Part shown: positions 14,829 to 23,438 of the stretch, in pieces
Position numbering within the stretch: the first letter of the stretch is position 1
Layout of the letters: each line of letters begins with the position of its first letter
Assembly (NCBI GenBank): GCA_016699165.1
Contig: CP064963.1
Location: 558,001 to 622,000 of the forward strand
Length of the DNA: 64,000 nt
DNA from: Candidatus Melainabacteria bacterium
Lineage (GTDB): Bacteria > Cyanobacteriota > Vampirovibrionia > Obscuribacterales > Obscuribacteraceae
Reading direction: 5' to 3'
Position numbers and translations under genes: made by a program
The notes under the pieces: model-generated
What the model was told of the DNA's origin: nothing
Seen by the model: the letters and a program-made list of their open reading frames with translations, nothing else
Databases searched by the model: none

Positions 14829-17502
14829 TCTTACCGCTCAGTTATTCGATGAGCAGCGCTTGCGCTTTTATAAGCGCACAGGGAGACTGTTTGCCGGTTT
14901 AATGGTCTGTCAGTGGATTGCCAGTATCGTGCTAGCCTTAATTTGGGCACCAAGAGCTTGGGATGGAAGTGCAAGCGCTCCGCACACTCACCTGCTTGCA
15001 GCTATTTTTCTGGGCGGAATCATTACCCTTTTTCCTGTTTATCTGGCCATATCAAAACCTGGATGGGTAGGGACAAGACACATCGTTGGTATCGCCCAAA
15101 TGTGTATGTCTGCACTACTCATTCACTTGAGTGGCGGGCGTATCGAAACTCACTTTCATATATTTTGTTCGCTTGCACTTCTTGCATTTTATCTTGATTG
15201 GCGCGTGCTTATAACAGCATCGCTTGTAGTGGCACTGGATCACGTCATTCGAGGCTTAATTTGGCCTCAATCTGTGTATGGCGAAATATTCGTAGAGCCC
15301 TTTAGATGGCTTGAACACACAGGCTGGATTGTCTTTGAAGACGTCATTTTAACTTTTTCGATTAGAGACCACTTAAAAGCAATCGAAGAAAGTGCAACTC
15401 GTCAGGCAAGTCTTGAAAAGACTAACGAGCGAATCGAAATCAAAGTGCAGGAGCGCACTCATGAGCTTGCGCTTACAAACGAAAAATTACAAGAATTATC
15501 AAACCAGCTAGCAAACTCAAGGGATGACGCTATTCAGGCATCGAGCTTTAAGTCTGATTTTTTGGCCAATATGAGTCATGAAATTCGAACGCCATTAAAT
15601 GCGGTGATTGGATTGAGTGATTTGTTGATGCGAACTCCACTCAGTGATGAGCAGCGTGAGTTCAGCACTATCATTAATAATTCAGCTGACTTGTTGCTTG
15701 ATTTAGTTAATGACATACTGGATTATTCCAAAATCGAGGCAGGCAAATTAGATTTAGAATTAATCGAATTCGACATCATCGAGCTAGTAGAAAATACTTG
15801 CGAGATAGTAAACGAGCGTGCTCGTAGTAAAAATCTGACCATTTCAAGTTTCATAGATCCCACTATTTCTCGCATAGTAAAAGGTGATCCTGGAAGAATA
15901 AGACAAATATTGCTCAATTTTTTAAGCAATAGTATTAAGTTTACCGAGCAAGGCGAAATCGTAGTACAGGCAATGGGGAACCAGCTTCCTGAGCCAGAAT
16001 CAGAATGGGTCGAAGTGACATTTTTTGTTAAAGACACAGGTATTGGGCTTAGTGAAATTGCTCGTGAGCGATTATTTCAACCTTTCACACAAGCAGACAG
16101 TTCGGTCACGCGCAAGTATGGCGGTACCGGCTTAGGACTTGCCATTTCAGATAAGCTTGTAAAATTAATGCAAGGCAATATAGAGTTTGAGTCTGTTTAT
16201 GGAAAAGGCTCAACTTTTGGTTTCAAAATTAAAATGGAAGCAGTATTGAAAGAGCCTGGACAATCTCTTTCTTGCCCGCTCAACGAATTCAACGCCAACC
16301 GCATCCTGTTAGTAGACGGTCTTGAAGGCATCCAAAATGTGCTTCAATCTTATGCCTCCATCATGGGTGTGAGAGCAAGCGTGGCAAGCGACTTAGACAA
16401 GGCGCTTGTGATGATGAAAACAGAGGTGTCTCAAGACCCTTTTGATATTGTCATTTTTCTGATGAACCAAAGCAACGAAAATGATTTGCTCAAATTGAAA
16501 AATTTGACTAAGCATTCTCAGTTACAGATAACGAAACTTGCTGTGGTGGCAAGTTCCAACGAAAAAGAATTTGTTTTGCAAATAATGCAAAATGAGCTGG
16601 CTCACTTCTTTTCTGCCCCGATCAAAAAATCTAAATTTGTAGATGGTCTGGTTAATTTGCTTAGACATAAAACAGATGCTCCCAAAAAAAAGGACCTGTT
16701 CGACGAACAACATTCAAAGCAAGACGCCACTTCTCTTGTACTTGTAGTAGAAGACAACGCAGCCAATCAAAAGGTAGCTTTGTTGCAATTAAGGGAACTT
16801 GGAGTACCTGCACACGCCGTAGGCAATGGCATCGAAGCGCTTGAGGCTGTCACTCGCACCCAGTACGCGCTGATTTTAATGGACTGTCAGATGCCTGAAA
16901 TGGATGGCATTCAAGCCACCAAAGAAATACGAAAAATGGAGACTCTAACTGGTAAGCGCTCGCCAATTGTGGCGATGACTGCTCATGCCCTTGCAAGCGA
17001 CCGAATTGAATGTCTGACTGCTGGAATGGACGACTATATAAGTAAGCCGGTTAATCAGAAAAAATTGGCTGAGGTAATCGAGCGCTGGATGCCCCGAGTG
17101 ACGAAGGGCGCTGTGGACAATCAAGAAATAACAGGTGATTTTCTAAACAAAAAACGCCCCATTGAAATAGAGACATTGAAAAAAACTTTTGGCGCTAAAG
17201 TGGCTGCAGAATTAATGAATGAGTTTCTGGCTGACTCAAGACGACTTTTACAAAAGCTCGACAATGACCTTGAACTAAAAGATATTGACGCCTTAAAAAT
17301 GGATTTGCACGAACTTAAGGGAATGGCTGCCAGTCTTTATGCCTCTGAAATAGCAGAGCTTAACCGATTGTTGGAAGAAAAGGTTCGCAAAGTCAATGAC
17401 CATAGCCATGATTGGAGTGCTTACACTGCGGCTGTAGACGAAATAAGATCTGCCTGGATCAAGTCAAAAGACTATATTGAATCGCAAGCTAGAATTTTGT
17501 AG
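14815..17502 (+). CDS. Membrane hybrid sensor histidine kinase (HisKA-HATPase-pseudoREC-REC-HPt)
   Basis: The protein has 895 residues. Residues 1-185 form about five or six membrane helices with the conserved-looking motif SGGRIETHFHIFCSLALLAFY between two of them. A coiled coil leads to HisKA with His255 (ANMSHEIRTPLNAVIG) and a HATPase domain with DTGIGL and GGTGLGLAI. The first receiver-like region (about 500-620) has VIFLMNQ where the phospho-Asp should be, so it is degenerate. The second receiver is complete, with Asp690 in LILMDCQMPEMDG. The C-terminal HPt has His832 in DLHELKGMAAS. The HPt must pass phosphate to a separate regulator not seen here. It overlaps the RedB-like gene. Confidence 0.92.
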   Translation: MNETNLTAQLFDEQRLRFYKRTGRLFAGLMVCQWIASIVLALIWAPRAWDGSASAPHTHLLAAIFLGGIITLFPVYLAISKPGWVGTRHIVGIAQMCMSALLIHLSGGRIETHFHIFCSLALLAFYLDWRVLITASLVVALDHVIRGLIWPQSVYGEIFVEPFRWLEHTGWIVFEDVILTFSIRDHLKAIEESATRQASLEKTNERIEIKVQERTHELALTNEKLQELSNQLANSRDDAIQASSFKSDFLANMSHEIRTPLNAVIGLSDLLMRTPLSDEQREFSTIINNSADLLLDLVNDILDYSKIEAGKLDLELIEFDIIELVENTCEIVNERARSKNLTISSFIDPTISRIVKGDPGRIRQILLNFLSNSIKFTEQGEIVVQAMGNQLPEPESEWVEVTFFVKDTGIGLSEIARERLFQPFTQADSSVTRKYGGTGLGLAISDKLVKLMQGNIEFESVYGKGSTFGFKIKMEAVLKEPGQSLSCPLNEFNANRILLVDGLEGIQNVLQSYASIMGVRASVASDLDKALVMMKTEVSQDPFDIVIFLMNQSNENDLLKLKNLTKHSQLQITKLAVVASSNEKEFVLQIMQNELAHFFSAPIKKSKFVDGLVNLLRHKTDAPKKKDLFDEQHSKQDATSLVLVVEDNAANQKVALLQLRELGVPAHAVGNGIEALEAVTRTQYALILMDCQMPEMDGIQATKEIRKMETLTGKRSPIVAMTAHALASDRIECLTAGMDDYISKPVNQKKLAEVIERWMPRVTKGAVDNQEITGDFLNKKRPIEIETLKKTFGAKVAAELMNEFLADSRRLLQKLDNDLELKDIDALKMDLHELKGMAASLYASEIAELNRLLEEKVRKVNDHSHDWSAYTAAVDEIRSAWIKSKDYIESQARIL

Positions 17503-17514
17503 AATCAAAATTCT
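17491..17514 (+). repeat. AT-rich inverted repeat spanning the hybrid kinase stop codon
   Basis: AGAATTTTG and CAAAATTCT form a 9-bp stem with a six-base loop that holds the stop codon. There is no T tract. It may slow decay of the kinase mRNA 3' end or act as a weak terminator. Confidence 0.35.
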
Positions 17515-17540
17515 TATCGTGTGAAACCAAGGAACTAATC

Positions 17541-17641
17541 GTGAAAAATAAAGGGCCGCCATCGCTGTCTGCTCAATTATTTTAATAATATCCGCTGCTT
17601 ATTACTTCAATTCTCAAAGCAATAGAAGCGGCACAGACGTG
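17541..17641 (+). other. Out-of-frame 5' end of the coiled-coil gene (start, signal/TM segment)
   Basis: A GTG at 17541 has AAGGA seven bases upstream. It opens MKNKGPPSLSAQLF and then stops at 17583-17585. In the other frame the same DNA encodes AAIAVCSIILIISAAYYF, a clear membrane helix, directly continuous with the 113-residue frame that follows. One extra base in the AAAGGG run at 17550-17555 would join start, membrane anchor and body. This is either a real frameshift mutation, programmed frameshifting or an assembly error. Confidence 0.6.
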
Positions 17642-17980
17642 ATGGGGATTGATAAAAATTGGTGGGACGATCCCAATGAGCATGAAAAAAAGTTTGAAGA
17701 GCAATACAATTTGATCAAGAAAAGCCCTTCCGATACTAATTCCACCCAGACAATTCCAGAAGTTAGTGATCATTTTGTTGAGATGAATCAACTCAAAGAA
17801 ACACACTCGAAGCGTTATTTAAAACTCAAAGAGAAAATAGCTATCTTAAAAAGTCAACTTCAAAATACCGCATCAACACAAGAAGCAGCAGAACTTAAGC
17901 GACAAATTTCGCATTGTCAAAGTAAAATAAAGGAAATGAAAGAGGACGACCAATTTATTCAATTTATTACAGGCCAATAA
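17639..17980 (+). CDS. Small coiled-coil protein, probably frameshifted at its 5' end
   Basis: No family is recognised. The open body from the GTG at 17639 or ATG at 17642 gives about 113 residues. A polar N-terminal part (WWDDPNEHEKKFEEQY) is followed by a predicted coiled coil from about residue 45 to 105 rich in Lys, Gln and Glu. Upstream DNA adds an N-terminal membrane helix if a one-base frameshift is repaired, which would make a membrane-anchored protein of about 145 residues. The stop is one base before the ATG of the TPR gene, so the two are probably an operon. Confidence 0.6.
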   Translation: MMGIDKNWWDDPNEHEKKFEEQYNLIKKSPSDTNSTQTIPEVSDHFVEMNQLKETHSKRYLKLKEKIAILKSQLQNTASTQEAAELKRQISHCQSKIKEMKEDDQFIQFITGQ

Positions 17981-17981
17981 A

Positions 17982-18788
17982 ATGCCCAGCCCATTAAGAC
18001 GCGCTGCCTGCCTAGCTTTAACCTCCACATTGATGGCAGCCACGCTTACACTGCCTGTCTTTTGTGTTGAACCTGATTATTTAAAAGCTGGTATGAATGA
18101 ATATTACAAAGGTCATTATAATCTGGCACGCGCACAGCTTGAAGAGGCAATTAAACTAAATTCAAAGAATCAGTTGGCACATTATTTTTTAGCGCAAACA
18201 CTAGCTGAAACCCACGACAGTAAAGGCGCTTTAGAAGAGTATAAAATTTGTCATCAGCTTGATCCAAAATCCAGCTGCGGTCTAAAAGCGAAACAAGGAA
18301 TAGAACAATATCAGTCGCTACATCAAAGTAATGCTCAGAAAGCTTTTTCGAGTATTCGCCAGGATCGAAGAGCGGGAGCAACAGATCGTATCTCTACTCA
18401 AATTGATAAAAATGTAGAAAACAGTCTTGAATCAAGCAAAGCTCAATCAAAAAAAATAATGGACGAAGCGCAAAAAGAGGTAGAGCGTCTCAAAACTCAA
18501 GCCCAAAACGACATTGACTCCTTGCCCCACTTACGCCGAAATGGCTATTGGAGGAGTCAAATGCGCCTACAAATTCAAGAACAGTCAAAGGATCGCATCA
18601 AAGACGTGATGGATAGAGCCAAAAGCCAAGCCAAACAATTGGAAAAAGACACAGAATCAAAGGTAGATACGCTTCACAGCTTGAAGCAGGGATTTAACTC
18701 CGGTCTTAATTCCGCCTCCAAAAAAGGCACCAATATTGCTCCAGAAGGCACTAATGTTTATGTGCGAAATTACGAGCATAAGAAATAA
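17982..18788 (+). CDS. Secreted TPR/coiled-coil protein
   Basis: The 268-residue protein has a signal peptide (residues 1-28, ending LPVFC/VEP). About two TPR units follow (YLKAGMNEYYKGHYNLARAQLEEAIKLN and AHYFLAQTLAETHDSKGALEEYK). The rest (about 115-250) is a long, very charged helical region rich in Lys, Gln and Asp, likely a coiled coil. A periplasmic scaffold or adaptor role is an inference. It follows the small coiled-coil gene by one base. Its 3' end overlaps the convergent gene at 18751 by 38 bp. Confidence 0.75.
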   Translation: MPSPLRRAACLALTSTLMAATLTLPVFCVEPDYLKAGMNEYYKGHYNLARAQLEEAIKLNSKNQLAHYFLAQTLAETHDSKGALEEYKICHQLDPKSSCGLKAKQGIEQYQSLHQSNAQKAFSSIRQDRRAGATDRISTQIDKNVENSLESSKAQSKKIMDEAQKEVERLKTQAQNDIDSLPHLRRNGYWRSQMRLQIQEQSKDRIKDVMDRAKSQAKQLEKDTESKVDTLHSLKQGFNSGLNSASKKGTNIAPEGTNVYVRNYEHKK

Positions 18789-19308
18789 GCGCTTTATCTC
18801 CAAAGCGCAATTTTATTTTTTCACGCACAAAAAGAAGTGTTTCGTGAGTGTAAGCCACTCTTCCAAGCGAGCCTTTGTAAGTGTCAAAAGCACCGTCGTG
18901 GGGCTGGAATCGCTCTAGAAAAATAATCCAGCGCGAGCCAAGCTCTGGCATTCGCTCAGGGCTTGCATGCCAACCATCAGGCGGGTTTTCGTCTATGTTT
19001 TGAGAACGGACGAATCTTATTGGTAATTTGGTCTTGCAGCATGGTTTGCCTGCCAGAATCTGAACCAGTTTGAAGTTTGCGCATGGAGGATAGGCATCAC
19101 CTTTGTCTTTGTCGTACCCTTGGTATATTGCAAGAGCAATAAAATTTGATTTGTTTACTAATTCACTAATATTGGTATCGATATTGTAGGCAAGAGCAGG
19201 CGACAAAGCCCAGGCGCAATAAGAGAAGCCCAATATTAGCAAAAGCGGCAGCTTTTGCTTTTGCGATATTCTCAGTAATGCAAAAGAAATGATAGAGATA
19301 GCCTTCAT
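18751..19308 (-). CDS. Hypothetical secreted protein
   Basis: From the ATG at 19308 the product is 185 residues, with an AGG five to six bases upstream. A frame extension to 19338 adds ten residues. The N-terminus is a long signal peptide or anchor (LPLLLILGFSYCAWALSPALA). The mature part holds four cysteines in YPPCANF and GKPCCKTK, a short SRWIIFLERF strand and ends in NFAHKH. The pattern NISELVNKSNFIALAIYQGY suggests the beta-rich tissue-inhibitor-like (NTR/TIMP) proteins seen in bacteria, which is only a guess. It overlaps the convergent TPR gene. Confidence 0.65.
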   Translation of the reverse strand: MKAISIISFALLRISQKQKLPLLLILGFSYCAWALSPALAYNIDTNISELVNKSNFIALAIYQGYDKDKGDAYPPCANFKLVQILAGKPCCKTKLPIRFVRSQNIDENPPDGWHASPERMPELGSRWIIFLERFQPHDGAFDTYKGSLGRVAYTHETLLFVREKIKLRFGDKALISYARNFAHKH

Positions 19309-19352
19309 CAAAACCTGGCCCCCAAAACTATTTAGCAAAGGAATGATTTTCG

Positions 19353-20384
19353 ATGCACATACCCTTCAAGAGCCTTATACATTGCTTGACCAGCCTTTCA
19401 TTTCTGGTATTTGGTGCTCAAATTGTATTGGCGCAAGAAGACCAGGCTGTTTTTTCCAAAATTGAAGAGTATGTCAAAAAATCTTATCCACACGTCAAAG
19501 TGACTCGTGAGCCAAACAAACTGCACTTTGATTACAAAATCAAAGTTTTTGTTGGTTATTACAGCAAAGATAAAATGAAAGTGCCAGATGCAGGCGGTAT
19601 CATGGGCGATATTACAGTCGAGTCGGGCGAATATTCAAACAAAGATAAACATCTTCTTTCAGTCGAGCAAAACGAGGGTGTGATGTCAACCTTGAAGTTA
19701 GCTCCATATAACAAAAGCGCCAACAATCATTTGGTGGCAACATTATATTTCCCAACTGACACCAGTTATGAATTCAAAGAAAATTTAAAAGCAATCATCA
19801 AATCTTACGGTACAAGCGGCTTGCACGCAGGCGAATTAAGCAAAGAAGAACTGCACAAAAAAGCACAAGTTGAAAGTCAAAAAGATGTATCGAACTGGGT
19901 TGAAACTTCAACTTTGCAAGAACAATTAGAATTAGCTCTAGAAGCGATGAAACGCCACAACTGGGAAGGTGCAAGAAGACACTATCGTGCTGCCTCTTTA
20001 ATTGCACCAAACCAATTTGATTTTTATCCTAAATATTATGATGCTTGCACAAGAACCGGATATTGGGGCGAAGCGCAAGATGTCGCAGCCAAGCTAGTGC
20101 AAACCTCACCTGAAAACGAGCGCCTATTTATCGAAAAATACGCCGATGCGCTTGTGGCATCGAGAAATAGCGACAAAGCAATTGAAGTTTTGCGCAGAGC
20201 ACTTCAATTGTCTGTTGACGGTAAACAAAAAACACGTCTGTATCACGCCTTGTTGCAGATTGGCATAAACAAGCACGACGATGCTTTGATCGAATCTACA
20301 AGCGAAGAGCTTTTAAAGATTTCACCAGACGAAGACGATGTCAGGGCCCGACTTGTAGAAATCCGCAAGAAAAAGAAATCGTAA
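19353..20384 (+). CDS. Secreted TPR protein with N-terminal beta-rich domain
   Basis: The 343-residue protein has a signal peptide ending at IVLAQ (about residue 27). Residues 30-150 are a beta-rich domain of unknown type (HVKVTREPNKLHFDYKIKVFV). Residues 185-340 form TPR-like repeats (LELALEAMKRHNWEGARRHYRAASLIAP and EKYADALVASRNSDKAIEVLRRALQLS). AGGA lies about eleven bases before the ATG. The gene stands close to the small acidic gene downstream (44 bp) and may be cotranscribed with it. It is probably a periplasmic protein-interaction scaffold. Confidence 0.75.
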   Translation: MHIPFKSLIHCLTSLSFLVFGAQIVLAQEDQAVFSKIEEYVKKSYPHVKVTREPNKLHFDYKIKVFVGYYSKDKMKVPDAGGIMGDITVESGEYSNKDKHLLSVEQNEGVMSTLKLAPYNKSANNHLVATLYFPTDTSYEFKENLKAIIKSYGTSGLHAGELSKEELHKKAQVESQKDVSNWVETSTLQEQLELALEAMKRHNWEGARRHYRAASLIAPNQFDFYPKYYDACTRTGYWGEAQDVAAKLVQTSPENERLFIEKYADALVASRNSDKAIEVLRRALQLSVDGKQKTRLYHALLQIGINKHDDALIESTSEELLKISPDEDDVRARLVEIRKKKKS

Positions 20385-20428
20385 GAGTGAGATAATTATG
20401 TTCATCTCCCACACACGAGGATGCAAAG

Positions 20429-20704
20429 ATGCCTACAGTTTTTGACGAAAAATTAGAAAGTCTCGAAAAGTCATTTCGTGCCGAATCTTTTCCCCAATTC
20501 AGCGAAGTTCGCGAAGCATCAGGATTTGTAGTCGACACACTTGACATAGCCTGGTCTGCCGCTAAATCACTTTTCGGCGACAAAGCCACTCCGGATCACG
20601 CAATCGAAATCTACGATCGTATGATTTTGCGTATCGAAGCTGTCCAAGCTCAGGAAAGTGACGACGAAGAATTCTCAGATGAAGACGAGTACGAAGAAGA
20701 CTAA
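20429..20704 (+). CDS. Small acidic cytoplasmic protein, 91 aa
   Basis: No family is recognised. The N-terminal two-thirds looks helical (FDEKLESLEKSFRAE, AIEIYDRMILRIEAVQ). The last 17 residues are nearly all Asp and Glu. GAGGA lies about nine bases before the ATG. The stop overlaps the convergent lipoprotein gene by 4 bp. An acidic tail of this type often keeps small proteins soluble or binds basic partners; that is inference. Confidence 0.65.
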   Translation: MPTVFDEKLESLEKSFRAESFPQFSEVREASGFVVDTLDIAWSAAKSLFGDKATPDHAIEIYDRMILRIEAVQAQESDDEEFSDEDEYEED

Positions 20705-21933
20705 TTTTCTAGTCTTTTAAGTAACAAAGCACATGCAGCCGGCTCGAACCCATGTTCAGTCGGCTTGCTTTCTTTTTGATATTTGAGTAAATGCAATTTT
20801 GCCTCACTCTTCTTGTCGGCCAGGTAAGTCTGAACACCTAACCAGAAATCTTGATTGGGATAGCCTTCCTGTAAAAACTTATCTTTTCCAAGTTTCCCAT
20901 CAAAATAATCGACTATAACGATTGGACTATATCCGTATATGTTCTGGTCCGGCTTGGTCAACAGAGGCAATTTGTTTTTTTTACCTAAAATGCGCTCATG
21001 TAACCACGCATATACGCTAGACATATTTTTCTGTATTTGACAATTCATATGTCTAAAGCTAGGATCGCCTGGGCCTGAGACTATATCCTGCATTTCTTTC
21101 ATATCTCGCTCAAAATCTTCTGAATCTAACTCAAGTCCAAGACTATACGAAAGAATCATGGCCCAATCTTCGGCATGATAATTGCGCGATGCGATTTGTG
21201 TCTGGGTTTTGGAATCAAACGCATTTTGAAGTCCTGACAAGATAGAAAATGAGTCTGACACTACTTTCTTTGCAAGAACAAGGTCACCTTTGACTAAGCT
21301 TGAATGCAAAACTTCTTTGGCATATTGTGAACTAAAGAAATTCTGATTGCCGAGCGCCTTTTTCTGATATAAATCTGCTGCCACAATTACATTTTGGCTC
21401 TCTGGATGAGCCGATGAAAATACAAGAACGCCCTCGCTTGCACCATTGGCAAACCAGGCCACTTCATGTATTTGATCAAGACCGCCATCTCCCACTGAAC
21501 AGGTGGAGATTGATACAAAAACTGGCTCTTTAGTTGGTTTCAGTTCAATCTTTTCATCAGACCAACCACAGTAAACATCACCATAAAAATCGTCATAAGA
21601 ACGCGCCTGCAAATAGCCAGGCTGGTCGAATTTTACAAATCCGCTTATACAGCCATTTTTCATAGTGAGAAAATTACTTGAAGTGGGCTTAACTCTTTTG
21701 TAGTCCACCGAAGTCAAATCTTTATAAAGCCATCCACCAGTAGGTCCAAGTGGATGCTGAGACTCTCGCCTCACAGAGGCTGAATCTTTTTTACTACAAA
21801 CAGAATAGAGCGGACGCTCTTTTGAAATCGACTTGTACTTTTCGCTTCCAGGTCGCATATCCAGACTACAAGCACTTAGTGTGAGTGCAACACCTAAACT
21901 TGCCAATATTTTAAACTTAAAATTTGTGCTCAT
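20701..21933 (-). CDS. Lipoprotein of unknown function
   Basis: From the ATG at 21933 the protein has 410 residues. A signal peptide ends with the lipobox LSAC (ILASLGVALTLSAC), so it should be lipid-anchored. The mature protein has no family I recognise. It contains four to five cysteines, a charged middle part with YHAEDWAMILSYSLGLELD and a helical C-terminus (KSEAKLHLLKYQKESKP) like a TPR half-repeat. A GTG at 21951 gives a longer form with a poorer signal. The gene is downstream of the pirin gene on the same strand, but a stem-loop lies between them. Confidence 0.7.
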   Translation of the reverse strand: MSTNFKFKILASLGVALTLSACSLDMRPGSEKYKSISKERPLYSVCSKKDSASVRRESQHPLGPTGGWLYKDLTSVDYKRVKPTSSNFLTMKNGCISGFVKFDQPGYLQARSYDDFYGDVYCGWSDEKIELKPTKEPVFVSISTCSVGDGGLDQIHEVAWFANGASEGVLVFSSAHPESQNVIVAADLYQKKALGNQNFFSSQYAKEVLHSSLVKGDLVLAKKVVSDSFSILSGLQNAFDSKTQTQIASRNYHAEDWAMILSYSLGLELDSEDFERDMKEMQDIVSGPGDPSFRHMNCQIQKNMSSVYAWLHERILGKKNKLPLLTKPDQNIYGYSPIVIVDYFDGKLGKDKFLQEGYPNQDFWLGVQTYLADKKSEAKLHLLKYQKESKPTEHGFEPAACALLLKRLEN

Positions 21934-21955
21934 TAACGCATTATATCTCACCCTA

Positions 21956-21988
21956 AATTGAAGAGTCCCAAATAAGGACCCCTCAATT
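21956..21988 (-). terminator. Stem-loop between the pirin gene and the lipoprotein gene
   Basis: On the minus strand a 13-bp stem (two G-U pairs, AATTGAGGGGTCC with GGACTCTTCAATT) and a seven-base loop follow the pirin stop by about 30 bp. Only a short T-rich end (AATTT) follows, so it is a plausible but imperfect terminator. Confidence 0.5.
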
Positions 21989-22016
21989 CAGTTAGATCTT
22001 CTCGCTAATTTTTGCG

Positions 22017-22883
22017 CTAAATTCTGCCCATTTTGCCAGATTGAAAGTCTTGAATTGCCTGGAAGATTTCTTCTTTGGTATTCATCACAAAGGGCCCATA
22101 ACTTGCCACCGGCTCATTAATAGGTCTTCCCGCCATCAAAAGCAAGCTCGAATCTTTGATCGCTTCAAGCACAATGGTGTCACCTGCGGTGTCCATCAGA
22201 ATTAATCGCGCCTGATCATACACAGAAGCATCGCCAATTTTCACAGAACCATTCACAAAGAGAAAAGCTGTGTTAAAGCCAGTCTCTACAGGCAGTTCTA
22301 TTCTTGAGCCTGCCGCCAGATTCAAATCAATTAGACTAACAGGAGTGAATGTATTTGCAGGACCTATAGTTTCATTTAAACGTCCAGCAATAATGCGCGC
22401 GACACTGCCATTTTGGTCTAGATTTACTTTTGGAATGTCCGAATTCAAAAGCGTTTGATAACGAGGACTCGTCATCTTATGCGCCTTGGGCAAATTGACC
22501 CAGAGTTGAATCATTTCAAACTCGCCACCTTTTTTTGAAAATTCGCGCTCATGCATTTCTTCATGCACAACTCCAGAGCCTGCCGTCATCCATTGCACAT
22601 CGCCTGGATGAATAGTGCCTTGATTGCCAGCAGAGTCTTTGTGCTCAACGCTACCTTTGTAGGCAATAGTCACAGTCTCAAATCCACGATGTGGATGCTC
22701 GCCTACGCCGTGCGGTTTTTGGCTTGGGTCAAAATGAGCAGGACCTGCATAATCCAACATCAAAAATGGGTTTATGTCATTGTCTATTCCAGTAGAAGGA
22801 AAGAAATTTTGCACTGGAAAGCCGTCTCCCACCCAGTGAGAGGAGCCTGCTTTACTTATAGATCTGACTTTTTTAGTGTTCAT
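22017..22883 (-). CDS. Pirin family protein
   Basis: The 288-residue protein is a bicupin of the pirin family. The N-terminal cupin shows GEHPHRGFETVT (metal-binding histidines) and, further on, AGSGVVHEEMHE with the other expected metal ligands. The C-terminal cupin is present (ARLILMDTAGDTIVLEA). Some pirins have quercetin 2,3-dioxygenase activity and others bind transcription factors. Its ATG overlaps the TGA of the MarR gene (ATGA), so the two are one operon. A MarR-regulated pirin suggests a response to phenolic, quinone or oxidative stress. Confidence 0.93.
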   Translation of the reverse strand: MNTKKVRSISKAGSSHWVGDGFPVQNFFPSTGIDNDINPFLMLDYAGPAHFDPSQKPHGVGEHPHRGFETVTIAYKGSVEHKDSAGNQGTIHPGDVQWMTAGSGVVHEEMHEREFSKKGGEFEMIQLWVNLPKAHKMTSPRYQTLLNSDIPKVNLDQNGSVARIIAGRLNETIGPANTFTPVSLIDLNLAAGSRIELPVETGFNTAFLFVNGSVKIGDASVYDQARLILMDTAGDTIVLEAIKDSSLLLMAGRPINEPVASYGPFVMNTKEEIFQAIQDFQSGKMGRI

Positions 22884-23332
22884 ATTATTGTCTCCGCGTG
22901 ATGCCCCAGCTTGTGCAAAAGTCCTATTAATGTAGTGCGCTCTTGCTCATTTAGAGGCGACATGATTTGCTCCATGTCTTGAGAGTGTTGCTTAAATGCT
23001 CGCTCTATAAGCTTTTGACCCTTGGTTGTTAGAGAAACTACTCGTGTGCGTCTATCGTCCGGGTCGTTTCTGCGCTCCACCAGACCTTGCGACTCGAGTC
23101 TATCTACCGCCGCTGTCATCGAACTACTGGTCAATAAGACTTTGCTTCCCAGGGCATTTATGGGCAAATCGCCTTTGTTTAACAAAGCCTCAAGCACTCC
23201 AAAATCGGACACACCAAGCTCAAGGGACTGGATGCAGCGATGCGCATATGTCTCCACCGCGCGGGCTGTTTTCCAGAGAATGAGCCAGGCATGAATGCCG
23301 CTTGTGTTTGATTTTGACCTTGCTTTTTTCAT
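22880..23332 (-). CDS. MarR family transcriptional regulator
   Basis: From the ATG at 23332 the protein has 150 residues. The winged helix is clear: LEALLNKGDLPINALGSKVLLTSSSMTAAVDRLESQGLVERR, then DPDDRRTRVVSLTTKGQKLIE. C-terminal and N-terminal helices form the dimer interface. A frame extension to 23362 would run into the palindromic operator, so the shorter start is preferred. It overlaps the pirin gene by 4 bp and is divergent from the EamA transporter gene. It probably represses both units through the operator in the shared gap. Confidence 0.93.
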   Translation of the reverse strand: MKKARSKSNTSGIHAWLILWKTARAVETYAHRCIQSLELGVSDFGVLEALLNKGDLPINALGSKVLLTSSSMTAAVDRLESQGLVERRNDPDDRRTRVVSLTTKGQKLIERAFKQHSQDMEQIMSPLNEQERTTLIGLLHKLGHHAETII

Positions 23333-23348
23333 TTTGTTTGATTTCCGA

Positions 23349-23366
23349 TATCTCGATATCAAGATA
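23349..23366. promoter_or_regulatory. Probable MarR operator
   Basis: TATCTCGATATCAAGATA is an 18-bp inverted repeat matching its reverse complement at 16 of 18 positions. It resembles known MarR/MhqR-type operators. It lies 17 bp upstream of the MarR start. A related half-palindrome (TCAAGATATCAAA) at 23398-23410 lies between it and the EamA gene and could be a second site. Confidence 0.7.
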
Positions 23367-23438
23367 TATTATATCGAAGATTCTAGGTTCTAGCAAGTCA
23401 AGATATCAAACAGGCTGCAAACCCACTAGAATGAGCAA

